Program-made: the position numbers and the translations under genes
NCBI RefSeq assembly: GCF_036898095.1
Contig: NC_090729.1
Coordinates: 74,532,019 to 74,596,018, forward strand
Direction: 5' to 3'
Length of the DNA: 64,000 nucleotides
From: Palaemon carinicauda
Taxonomy: Eukaryota > Arthropoda > Malacostraca > Decapoda > Palaemonidae
Shown: positions 21,448 through 30,849 of the stretch, in pieces
Position numbering within the stretch: the first letter of the stretch is position 1
How the letters are laid out: each line of letters begins with the position of its first letter
The notes under the pieces: generated by a model
Database searches by the model: none
What the model saw: only the letters and a program-made list of their open reading frames with translations
What the model was told of the DNA's origin: nothing

Positions 21448-23538
21448 TTAAACAGTAGGGTTAACTACACGACCCACTGCTACCACAGATCTCTTAAGTT
21501 CCTCTACTTGCTTCGCATAGTGGCGAAAGAACACCCTGGAAGACTTCCAGCCCGTGTATGAACGGAGATGTTCAAAATCCATACAATTAAAGAAATTTAG
21601 GGATGAGGCAACTTTCCTCGGATCGTGACCTGCGGGTGTACTGTCAGGATCCGCTCTGCGAATAAAATATGTGATTTTCGCTCTGAGTTGATTCAGAGAT
21701 AAATTTGAGCCTGATGTTTCTCCCCTGAATAGTTGACCACCCTTGAATTCTGAAGTTCTACGAAGATAGACCTTTAGGCATTCTACTGGACATAGAGATG
21801 CATCTTCTTTCAGAGGGCAGATTCTCCAGGGACCCCACCTGTTGGTGGGTAACTCATTCTTGGCGAGAAACGTAGGATCCGGAAACAGGTTCAGATCCCC
21901 CCCATCCAGGAACTGAACACGACCTGCCTCTCTCGAGAGGGCTACGATCTCACTAACCCTGGCCCCGGACGCGAGTGCAAATAGGAAAATAACTTTTTGC
22001 GTCAAATCCTTTAACGCACATTCTTCATTGCTCAACAGGGAGGCGAAATGAAGAACTTTGTCTAAAGACCATGAGATGGGCTTTGGAGGTGCTGAAGGTC
22101 TGAGCCTAGCGCAGGCTTTCGGAACTTTATTAAAGATCTCGTTACCTAGGTCGATCTGGAAGGCAAATAAAATGGGTCTCATCAAAGCAGATTTACACAC
22201 TGAAATCGTGTTAGCTGCCAACCCTTGGCCATGGAGGTGGATGAAGAAAGATAAGCAGAAGTCTGTTGAGATCTCCTGCGGATTCTTTGCCTTTACAAAG
22301 GCCACCCATTTTCTCCAAGATGACTCATATTGCCTTCTAGTCGATTTGCACTTATATTCCTCTAGGAAGTCTATGCTGGCTTTCGAAATCCCGAAACGCT
22401 TTCTCACCGCAAGGGCGAGAAAATCATGAGCTGCAGGGTCCGGGTTTTCTGTAATGAAGCGCAGACAGTCGACTTCTGGACTCGCTGGGTCAGAACTGGA
22501 TGTGGTAGCGGCACAAACTTCATCTGTAGTTCCAACGCCAAGGGGAACCACATACTGTTCGGCCACTTGTGGGCCACTATTTCCGCTACCCCCTTGAAGG
22601 ATCTCAGTTTGTTGAGGACCATCAACAGAAGGTTGTGAGGAGGGAACAGATAAATCCTGGACCATCTGTTCCAGTCGAGGGACATCGCGTCCACTGCTTC
22701 CGCTAAGGGGTCCTCGTACGGGGACACGTACAGGGGCAACTTCTTGTTGTCTTTCGTCGCAAAGAGGTCTATCTGCAGTTCTGGGACTTGATTCAGAATG
22801 AAGGAGAATGATCCTGCGTCTAAGGACCATTCCGACTCTATCGGTGTGAACCTGGATAGAGCGTCCGCTGTCACATTGCGGACTCCTTGAAGGTGAACTG
22901 CCGACAGGTACCACTTCTTCTTTTCCGCCAATCGGAAAATGGCTAACATCACCTGGTTGAGAGGTGGTGACCTCGACCCTTGTCGATTCAAGCATCTCAC
23001 AACCACCTCGCTGTCCATCACCAATCTTATGTGGATCGAGTGACGCGGGGAGACTTTCTTTAAGGTAAGGACCACTGCCATAGCTTCTAGAAAGTTTATA
23101 TGAAAGGTCCTGAATAGCTTGGACCAAGTCCCCTGGACTTTTTTCCGATGAGAGTGACCTCCCCATCCCTCCTTTGAGGCGTCTGAGTGAATCGTCATCG
23201 ACGGGGGAGGTGGCTGAAGAAGAACCGACTTCTTTAGATGTCTGGCTTGGGACCAAGGCCTGAGAAGAGTACGTAGCCGAGGCGGCACTGGTCTTCTCAG
23301 ATCTCTTCGCGCGTTTGATGCATACCTTCTCCAAACTCCGGTTGCATCCTTTAGCTGTGCTCTTAGCACTGGGTCTGTCACTGAAGCAAACTGGAGAGAG
23401 CCTAGTACCCTCTCCTGTTCGCGTCTTGATATCCTTTCGGAATCTAGAAGTCTCTTGACAGAGCCCGCTATCTCCTTCCTTTTCTTCGTCGGGATGGAGA
23501 AACTGTGTGACAAAAGGTCCCAGTGGATTCCCAGCCAC
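21448..23538 (-). CDS. DIRS B tyrosine recombinase (integrase)
   Basis: Open frame of 696 codons. It would integrate the circular element DNA by site-specific recombination. The catalytic set is complete: Arg about 527 (ALASGARVSEIVALS), His about 638 and Arg about 641 (AGHDPRK), Trp about 664, Tyr about 674 (FFRHYAKQ). The core-binding domain begins near residue 375 (CLRFITENP, RKRFGISKASIDFLEEYK). The first 370 residues overlap the RNase H gene in another frame and are Ser/Pro/Arg-rich, without a known domain. The true start is uncertain; an internal start or a spliced fusion is possible. Confidence 0.88.
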   Translation of the reverse strand: MAGNPLGPFVTQFLHPDEEKEGDSGLCQETSRFRKDIKTRTGEGTRLSPVCFSDRPSAKSTAKGCNRSLEKVCIKRAKRSEKTSAASATYSSQALVPSQTSKEVGSSSATSPVDDDSLRRLKGGMGRSLSSEKSPGDLVQAIQDLSYKLSRSYGSGPYLKESLPASLDPHKIGDGQRGGCEMLESTRVEVTTSQPGDVSHFPIGGKEEVVPVGSSPSRSPQCDSGRSIQVHTDRVGMVLRRRIILLHSESSPRTADRPLCDERQQEVAPVRVPVRGPLSGSSGRDVPRLEQMVQDLSVPSSQPSVDGPQQTEILQGGSGNSGPQVAEQYVVPLGVGTTDEVCAATTSSSDPASPEVDCLRFITENPDPAAHDFLALAVRKRFGISKASIDFLEEYKCKSTRRQYESSWRKWVAFVKAKNPQEISTDFCLSFFIHLHGQGLAANTISVCKSALMRPILFAFQIDLGNEIFNKVPKACARLRPSAPPKPISWSLDKVLHFASLLSNEECALKDLTQKVIFLFALASGARVSEIVALSREAGRVQFLDGGDLNLFPDPTFLAKNELPTNRWGPWRICPLKEDASLCPVECLKVYLRRTSEFKGGQLFRGETSGSNLSLNQLRAKITYFIRRADPDSTPAGHDPRKVASSLNFFNCMDFEHLRSYTGWKSSRVFFRHYAKQVEELKRSVVAVGRVVNPTV

Positions 23539-24365
23539 TGGAACTTTTGGGATGGAGAAAGTCGAGAGACTTTTTTCTGTTGATCTTGAAGCCTAGGTAC
23601 TCTAGGAACTGGATCACCTGACTGGAAGCTTGCAAGCATTCGGTCTCGGATGCTGCCCACACCAGCCAGTCGTCCAGGTAGGCTACTACCTGAATTCCCT
23701 TTAGGCGTAATTGTTTGAGAGCTGCGCTCGCAATCTTCGTGAAAATCCTTGGGGCTATGTTTAGCCCGAATGGCATGGCTCTGAAGGCGTATAGTCTCCG
23801 TTGTAGCCTGAACCCTAGGTAGGGGGAGAGTCGACGGCTGATTGGAATGTGCCAATAGGCGTCTGACAAGTCTATAGAGACTGAGTATGCCCTCTTGGGC
23901 AGTAAGGTCCTTATGTGTTGCAGTGTTAGCATCTTGAATTTGCAATTCACTATGAACTTGTTGAGTGGCGACAAGTCCAGAATGACTCTGAGCTTTTCCG
24001 AGTCTTTCTTGGGAACACAAAACAGCCTCCCTTGGAATTTGATGGACTTCACCTTTTGGATCACCTTTTTCTCCAACAGTTCTTGAACGTACTCCTCCAG
24101 AACGGGGGTGGAGTGTTGGAAAAACCGAAGGCACGGGGGTGGAGTGCTGTACCAGCTCCAGCCCAGTCCATTCTTGAGTAGGGTTTTGGGCCCAGGGATC
24201 GAAGGTCCAGCGATCCCAAAATTTCATCAGTCTCCCTCCTACCGGTATCGTTTCACTTGGACTGCCGTCCTGAGGTCTTGCCTCCCTGACCACGACCACC
24301 TCTGAATCCCCTTCCCCTTGAGGGGCGCCTAGACGAGCCTCTGGCTGCTCCTCTAGGTTTTGCAC
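22404..24365 (-). pseudogene. DIRS B reverse transcriptase/RNase H, frameshifted
   Basis: The RNase H frame (residues about 265-653) carries the linker, TIHSDASKEGWGG (about 395), FLEAMAV, MDSEVVVRCL and NVTADALSR. It then has the DIRS C-terminal domain with IDLFATKDNKKL and IYLFPPHNLLLMVL. The RT core (IKFQGRLFCVPKK, SIDLSDAYWHIPI, MPFGLNIAPRIF, YLDDWLVWAAS) lies in a different frame at 24076-23570. Comparison with copy A suggests one extra base near 24187 and two extra bases near 23566, which together shift only the RT core. The frame overlaps ORF1 at its start and the recombinase frame at its end. Confidence 0.9.
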
Positions 24366-26208
24366 GAAAGGAAGAAGACTGTCCTTCGAACGTTGGGGTG
24401 AATGTGGTTGACTGACCTGGCACAGCCTGGGGTACCCACTGAAAAGTAGTCGGGGTTTGTGCCACCATCTGGGGCACTGGAGGCAATGGCAATTGCAGTT
24501 GCTGTTGCTGTCTAAAAGGCTTGGCTGGCCGAGACGGTAGCCTAGTCCTCATATTCTTCCTCTTTGGTTGAGGACCCTCATCTGGGGAAGACTTTCTTTT
24601 GATAGCCAGGCCCCACTTCTGGAGAAGGTTTCTATTCTCCACGGCGGCCTTATCAACAACTTCTTTGACCACATCGGTAGGGAAAAGGTCTTTTCCCCAA
24701 ATGTTGGAGGAGATTAACTTCCTTGGCTCGTGTCTCACCGTAGCCCCGGTGAACACGAACTCCCTGCAAGCTCTCCTTGCCTTGACGAAGCCATAAAGGT
24801 CCTTCGTCACTGTGGCTAGGTGAGACTTAGCCACTACCATGAACATTTCATGGACCTTGGGGTCACTTGCCATCGTCTCAAGAGTAGTCTGATGAGACAT
24901 TGAGGCAGCCAGCCTTTCTTTTGTCTCGAACTCTCTTCGTAAAAGAGAGTCGGACAGCTTGGGGAGGTCCTCGCCGAATTGCCGTCCGGCAATATCAGCC
25001 TCCAACTTTCCCACTGAGAATGTCAGATGGACATCCTTCCAGTCTTTGTGGTCCATAGGCAGGGCCAGCGACAAGGGTTTACACTCCTCCAGGGAGGGGC
25101 AAGGCTTGCCGGCCTCGACTGCCTTTAGGACAGCCGCAAACCCTTTCTGTAGAAAGGGGAAGGCTCTAGCAGGAGAGGACACAAAAGAAGGGAGCTTCTT
25201 GCTCAATGCAGCTACCTTCGAGTTAGAGAAGCCCCTCTCTTTCATCGAGGATGAAAGTAGGGCTTGAGCCTTAGCGTGGTCCATAATTATGACCTCCTTC
25301 GGCTCTGTCTCCTCCCTTGAAGCTGGTTCTTTTCTCAGCCGGACATAGCAGTCCGGATATGATGCCTTGCTGGGCCAGAATTCCACCTCCTCTAGGGGAA
25401 CTGAACCCAGCTTATCCGAGATGACGATCTTTCCAGTCGTCATCGGCATGTGCTCAGCATACCTCCATGGGTTAGCATCTGAGCATAAGGGAAGGTCTTT
25501 CACATTGAGCCTTTTCCGGGGCCCACGTGATTCTGCCAGGGACTGCATACGCAGTTCCATAGCAGCCGCCTTCTCCTGATTCTCCTTCTGCATTTGTTGG
25601 ATCATTCCAACAATCGAAGAGAGGGCCTGTCCCAGTTCTACTGGGAGACCGGCCGATGTTGAGGGGATAGGCTCCGGAATCTGAACCGGAGTAGCCGACA
25701 CCTCGTCGACCTCATCCTCTACGACATCCGGGGTTTGAACTTCATCCTGACCTTCTGCCAGGAGGTCTTGTTCCAAACGTTCGTCCAGGTCAGACATCCT
25801 GTCATCTAACTGGATGTCTTGCATCGCGACTGCGACTTCCACGTCCACCTGGACTTGATCTTGAGGGATCTCCTCTTGAGGCTGGGGAATCACTGCATCA
25901 GCTGATGCCTGGGGAAAAAGATACGCCCTCATCTTCTCACTTGGAAGATAAGGGCCAGAGGTGTTCTTCTTGAAGCCCCTTACCCAAGTACGAAGCTTCT
26001 CCCTTGCTATATCCCTTGATTCCGCCGTTCTAGGGGAATCAAAAGCCTCAGTAATCAGGTTAGTGCATACAGTACATACCTGAGGGTCCCAATACTGGAG
26101 ATCATCCTTGGAGACAGTGCATGCTGCGTGTCTCCTACAACACTCATGTCCGCAGAGGTTCTTGCTGCGGCCGTTGCAGAAAACATTTCCGCACTTCGGA
26201 GGGTCCTC
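24253..26208 (-). CDS. DIRS B ORF1 (gag-like), main exon
   Basis: About 650 open codons from the splice acceptor. Order: Cys/His-rich zinc-binding-like region (CGNVFCNGRSKNLCGHECC, YWDPQVCTVCTNL); acidic segment; short coiled-coil-like region (QQMQKENQEKAAAMELRMQ); central domain with NPWRYAEHMP, EFWPS and SNIWGKDLFPTDVVKEV; Gln/Pro-rich segment; Arg/Gly tail (RGRGFRGGRGQGGK) suited to RNA binding. The frame stays open further upstream to 26277, but that part lies beyond the predicted splice site. It is likely the structural protein that packages element RNA. Confidence 0.85.
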   Translation of the reverse strand, partial: EDPPKCGNVFCNGRSKNLCGHECCRRHAACTVSKDDLQYWDPQVCTVCTNLITEAFDSPRTAESRDIAREKLRTWVRGFKKNTSGPYLPSEKMRAYLFPQASADAVIPQPQEEIPQDQVQVDVEVAVAMQDIQLDDRMSDLDERLEQDLLAEGQDEVQTPDVVEDEVDEVSATPVQIPEPIPSTSAGLPVELGQALSSIVGMIQQMQKENQEKAAAMELRMQSLAESRGPRKRLNVKDLPLCSDANPWRYAEHMPMTTGKIVISDKLGSVPLEEVEFWPSKASYPDCYVRLRKEPASREETEPKEVIIMDHAKAQALLSSSMKERGFSNSKVAALSKKLPSFVSSPARAFPFLQKGFAAVLKAVEAGKPCPSLEECKPLSLALPMDHKDWKDVHLTFSVGKLEADIAGRQFGEDLPKLSDSLLRREFETKERLAASMSHQTTLETMASDPKVHEMFMVVAKSHLATVTKDLYGFVKARRACREFVFTGATVRHEPRKLISSNIWGKDLFPTDVVKEVVDKAAVENRNLLQKWGLAIKRKSSPDEGPQPKRKNMRTRLPSRPAKPFRQQQQLQLPLPPVPQMVAQTPTTFQWVPQAVPGQSTTFTPTFEGQSSSFRAKPRGAARGSSRRPSRGRGFRGGRGQGGKTSGRQSK

Positions 26209-26245
26209 CTGTAAAGAGAAGAAATTTCCATGAGTATCAAGTGAA
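26209..26245 (-). promoter_or_regulatory. Conserved 3' splice site before gag (DIRS B)
   Basis: Minus strand: TACTCATGG, then TTCTTCTCTTTACAG directly before GAGGACCC. The AG lies at 26210-26209. This matches the positions in copies A and D and in the 29985-34490 fragment. Confidence 0.65.
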
Positions 26246-28214
26246 CTATGTATCACTGGATATGCATAGTATAGCATAACAATTCATAAAGGAAAGACAC
26301 ACACTTGTGTTTCCCTCACAACCCATTGTTGCAGCCTTCCAGATAATAAAATCAAAATGGTTTATCTCTTCTAGAGTAACCAATGCAAGGTTTCCAGAGG
26401 AAACAGGTGGAGCTCACACCTAAGCAATGATTTTAAAATCCTGGATAATAGACAGGAAAGAACTCAGCTTCCTATCAGAGGGCAACAGCAAAGGGATGTG
26501 CAAGAAAACACTATAGTGTTAGAAGACACAGTGCTGTACCAAAACCCTTACCATAGTTTTCTTCTTACTGTATATGTTATACTGAAGAATACTAGTACAG
26601 TATAGGGGGATGTGTGCCGGCCTGCCTTTGCCGGCCGGCACACACCACAACTAGCTTTAAAGTATACTACTTAACAGCTATAGGGCGGCAGCACTCTGGT
26701 TCAAATGCCTGTGCCGGTCGGCAGCAACTGCCGGCCGGTAACAGCCAATGTTGGCCGGCAATGGCTGCCGGCCAGCAACTACACAAGGTAGTACCCAGCT
26801 GCCGGCCACACTCTTGGTGACCGGCAGACAAGGGCTGACATAAGCCGGCCGGCAAAGGTACAAGACCGATGCCAGCCGGCAGCAAAAGAACCAGAGGACT
26901 ACACCTGCCCGGCTGCCGGCCTCATAGGCCGGCAGCCGGGTCAGGTACAGCACTAGAAGAAAAATAGAATGGATGCCGGGATAAGAGTGTACACAACCTC
27001 CAAGCCCGGCAACCGAAAGAGTGCATGTAAGGAAGGGGAGAAACTAATTCAGGCTTCCTGACCAATGCCGTCTGGCTCTGCCGGCAGGCATGGATGAGGG
27101 ACCAAGAGAGGTCCGGGCAGCACTCGAAAACATAAGACCCTTGCCGGCCAGCAGCTCTGCCGGCCGGAAAGGGGCTGAGTCAATTCCACATCCTAACCTA
27201 TACTAGGTCCAGATGTAGAACGACGTACAGTACAGTAATGGCTCGGCCATTACGAAGAAAGAGGGGGAAGGGACAAGAGGGTCCTGCCAACCTTGCTTTA
27301 GTGACAGATCACCCGCAGCCAAGAAACTTATCTTAGCCTAAGGGAGATCTAAGGGGGAAGGCCAGCAATACTTGCCAGCTCCCAGAGCACCAAAGCAAGG
27401 AAGGCGTTGCTACTCCCAAGGAAAGAACTTATCCTCCCCCGAGAACAGCAACAAGGACTAGTCTGGTAGATCACAAAAGAAGGAATCATATCCACAGAAA
27501 CCTTTGGTAGTGACCTAAGGGAGCTAAGCTCCCTTTGTCTGTGTTAGGGCAGCGAGGGGGACTCAGCCCCAAGCCAGACACCACAGACTCAGACTAAAAA
27601 ACTCTGTTGTTCTGTCCCTCTTGAACCATAACTACAGGAACAGGAAGGTACAGTAACACCCTAGTATAGTTTTATCGAAAATAAATTCGGAAAAAACCAC
27701 TTAGGGATAAGCCCAAGGCTTAAACAGAGGGAAAGGGATTGCATACCTTCTCCGAAGAAAAGAAAGCAACCGGGGAGTATGATAAAGTATACTAAGGCTC
27801 CATAAGCAACTAGCCTAGGCACCAAGAGAATCGATTACCTAAATCACCGAAACTCACTCGTATAGTATCTTGGAAATATTCCACACAGTCTAAAATGTAT
27901 AAAATATAGCCTAAAGCTTCAATAAAATTTTAATTACACTCGGAAAAACCATAATCATGCATGAAGTACTAGGACCAAACGACTAGGCTACATGGCCTAG
28001 CGTAGGCCAGAATGGCGAATACTTCGCCAAATAATACTAAGCACGAAAGGAAATCCTATGTAATGCTAAATAGCTAAAATTTATTAAAGCAAAACAACCA
28101 GGAATGTCGCTCTGACTAACTAATTTATACCTAGCGAGCGACAGCGTCCAAGACGCCTCTGGTAGGCTACGGCTCTTGTATCAAAGATTAATCCTATTAA
28201 TCACTCAAAATTTT
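26246..28214 (-). other. DIRS B 5' leader, GCCGGC-rich, candidate intron
   Basis: About 2 kb without coding sequence. 26610-27190 is packed with GCCGGCCGGCA-type motifs, many of them self-complementary. The remainder is AG-rich. With a donor at 28216-28215 and the acceptor at 26210-26209, it would be a spliceosomal intron of about 2.0 kb. Confidence 0.5.
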
Positions 28215-28216
28215 AC

Positions 28217-28288
28217 CAAGAGCCTACATTTATACATAAAAGACACTATACTCAACTTATCAGAGGCCGACGAAGACGGAGAAGCCAT
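28217..28288 (-). CDS. Candidate first coding exon of DIRS B ORF1
   Basis: An ATG at 28288-28286 opens 24 codons (MASPSSSASDKLS...) that end at TTG|GTAAAA, a plausible donor. Joining to the acceptor at 26210-26209 keeps the ORF1 frame (phase 0). Copy A has a similar ATG context and Ser-rich start, but hits TGA after 14 codons. The donor is not a strong consensus match. It is inferred from sequence alone. Confidence 0.4.
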
Positions 28289-28342
28289 GAAAAGTAGAAT
28301 AAATCCAAGATTTGCGAGAAAAACAGGAAAAAACACCGAGTT

Positions 28343-28699
28343 GTTAAGCTACGCAAAAAGGAATACAGATGGCGCCAGGATTGGCGCCAGGCACGCATAC
28401 GAATCGGGGGATAGGGAAGCCTTGGGAGCGGCTCCCCTTTTTCTTTCCCGAATTCGTATCTCGCCAATCACCTCCTACGAGACGAAATCTCTGTCCAGGA
28501 TGTAGATTGCCATGTGGCGTGTCTAGAATACGTCCTCTGATATGTCGCGATATCCCTTTCACGAGGGATACTCGCTCCAGGAGTTAGAATTCTGGTACCT
28601 TAAGGTAAATTCTCTGGGAATATCGCCGTAGTTGTAATATACCCTAGGAAGCTACCCTATAGGAACTTCCATCAGGACGACATGGCTTGAGCCCAAAAA
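28343..28699 (-). repeat. 5' terminal repeat of DIRS B
   Basis: Inverted near-identical copy of 20073-20400, with the outer tip TTTTTGGGCTCAAGCC at 28699-28684 on the minus strand. Confidence 0.85.
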
Positions 28700-28747
28700 T
28701 ACAGCTTTACGAACGCTATTTTACGCTTTTGTTGTAGGATGTGTGTC

Positions 28748-28817
<70 letters not shown>

Positions 28818-29316
28818 TTATTCGAAATGTGATTTTTGCAACAAAGAATATTATTGGATGCAGTACTACGTACGTATACATACAAAAGATTCATGGAAAA
28901 GAAGCACATCCATTACATTTGTAGTACAGTAGTAGCCATCAGCAGCCTTACACCATTCTAATATGGTATGACTGCATCTGATTTGCGTTTCATGTTCGAT
29001 TTAATTTTACTACGTACTGTATACAGTACTGAATTATCGTATGATCACATTCTCTTTTCGTGTTTTATTTCTTTCTGTGCTGAATTATATGTCATATGTA
29101 ATGCAATGAACAATCAGTAAGAGCAGATATTACTAATTACAGTATTAATGGAATTACAGGTAACGAAATATCATATTTGGGGTCTTCAGATATCGCGGTA
29201 TTTTCGAAATTTCCGGAAAATCCGCGATATGTATATATATATATGGGTTATGAAAAAAATCCGCGTAGTGGTGAATCCGCGATGGTCGAACCGCGAAGTA
29301 GCGAGGGTTCACTGTA
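28700..29316. mobile_element. Tigger/pogo-type relic, second copy
   Basis: 28870-29316 repeats 18630-19065 with few differences and ends in CGCGAAGTAGCGAGGGTTCACTG, a clean Tigger-type terminus. The left terminus is absent; instead there is a CT repeat. No transposase frame. Confidence 0.6.
28748..28811. repeat. CT dinucleotide microsatellite
   Basis: About 30 CT units with one TAT interruption. Confidence 0.95.
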
Positions 29317-29785
29317 TCCATAAAAATTTTAAAGTTTTGATACTTTGTGTACGTTCTGAAAACCTCGCGAGCGCTTCCCCGTGAAAAACTTCGTGATCGC
29401 TTCGCCAGTGTCAGATAGCTTTTGCTGATTCTTTGCTAGCGCTGGTCAGCGATAAAGTGTTCACTGGCAAAAATTATGCTTTGCAGTTTTATGATTTTAA
29501 ACTTCTAGTCAACTAACCAGACTACATGTACATGTAAGCCTATGTCATTTGTCTAAAATATGTAAACACTAGTAAACAGACCGTAGAATAATGCTTTTGC
29601 TTCATGTTGCAAAGAAAAATCTCTCTTACCCTTCCACCAATTATTTCGTCTTCCCTGCTTGAGGGTACACTAGGGCATGTTATTCTATCTTGTATCTGCT
29701 CCTTGTGTTTTCTTTTTTTTTGAAGTTGTTATATTATATATATGAATGATCTGATTTAAAGTTGTTGCTATTCTTAAAATATTTT
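29317..29785. other. Unassigned AT-rich segment
   Basis: No coding region, repeat or RNA feature is recognised here. Confidence 0.4.
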
Positions 29786-29789
29786 ATTT

Positions 29790-29905
29790 TGATTGTACAT
29801 TACTTATCTTGTAGTTTATTTATTTCCTTGTTACTTTTCCTCACTGGGCTATTTTTCCCTGTAGGAGCCCTTGGACTTATAGCATCCGATGATGATGATG
29901 ATGAT
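29790..29905 (+). mobile_element. CR1-type LINE 3' end fragment
   Basis: CACTGGGCTATTTTTCCCTG and GGAGCCCTTGGACTTATAGC match the 3' end of the LINE at 8938-11221 (around 11100). The tail here is GAT repeats instead of TAA. Only the last 100 or so bases are recognised. Confidence 0.7.
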
Positions 29906-29984
29906 GGTACTTTAAGTTTGCCGATTGAGCATCAGCCATGGCTTGAGCTGTTTGCTCAGCAAAGCTGTGGTTTTATGGTGAAAA

Positions 29985-30735
29985 TCTCTCTAAACATTTG
30001 ATGCCTTTCTTCTCCAGACTCTGTTAGCGTCTTTGAGTCTTGCTTTTAGAATTGGATATGCCATGACATTAAACTGCAATGATCCCAGGACTATTTCCTA
30101 TTGCCATCTTGTAATTACTTTTTAGTGAAGTGGGCACCTGACAGATTTTGCAATTTCCTTTCTCTTGCCTTGCAGTAGAGAATGGATGTGTGACTTTAGA
30201 TTCCAGTGAAGCCCTGACCACTGGAATTCCTGAGCCGGAAATAGCCTGGACTTTTCGAGGTTGATTTGATAGCTCAGAAACTGTATGAATTTCATGACTT
30301 CTTGAGCTGCTAGAAGACATTCCGACATCGTTGCAGCCCAGACTAGTCAGTCGTCTAAGTATACCATCACCTGGAGGCCTTGTTCCTTAGTTGTTGGACA
30401 ATAGCTTCAACTAGCTTTGTGAAAATCCTTGGAGCTATACTGAGCCTGAAGAGCATAGCTCTAAATACGTAGGCCTTTCTTGCCAGTCTGAAACCAAGAT
30501 AGGGGGAGAAGGGCCGACTTATTAGAAGATGCCAATAGGCGTCTGTAAGACCTATGGAGACGGTGTAGGCCCACTGAGGTAGTAGGGTCCGTATTTGCGA
30601 GATAGTTAGCATCTGGAACTTGTCGTTCAGATTGAATTCGTATAGTGGGGACAAGGCTAGAATAGTTCGAAGAGTGTTCAAATTTTCTTGGGCATGCAGA
30701 ATAGCCGCCCTTGAAAGTTCATGGTTTTTGTGCAA
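29985..30735 (-). pseudogene. DIRS family 2 reverse transcriptase fragment
   Basis: Recognisable: DKFQMLTISQIRTLLP, SIGLTDAYWHL, SPYLGFRLARKAYVFRAM, SIAPRIFTKL, YLDD followed by TGA in place of Trp (about 30345), and FQWSGLHWNLKSH. The motif A Asp is Gly (GGT, complement near 30551), which would abolish catalysis even if the frame were open. Confidence 0.85.
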
Positions 30736-30849
30736 CGGATGACTCCCTTCCGGAGAAGATCCAGTACGTAATACTCCAAGAATGGGGCGGCAACTGAGGC
30801 TGTCATGACAAGAAAGTATTTCCTTCCTTTAAAGGTCTCCCAGGCTTCT

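Larger units (their letters stand above)
20009..28699 (-). mobile_element. DIRS-type retrotransposon B, nearly complete
   Basis: An 8.7 kb element on the minus strand with both ends: 5' terminal repeat 28343-28699, leader, ORF1 (gag) 26208-24253, RT/RNase H 24365-22404, recombinase 23538-21448, 3' UTR and 3' palindrome 20009-20530. ORF1 and the recombinase are open, and only the RT core is out of frame. It is the best reference copy in the window and appears younger than copy A. Confidence 0.92.

Noticed and set aside
22404..24365. RT/RNase H frame of DIRS B as an intact protein
   Set aside because: The RT core motifs lie in another frame between about 24187 and 23566, so the 653-codon frame is not a true RT protein.
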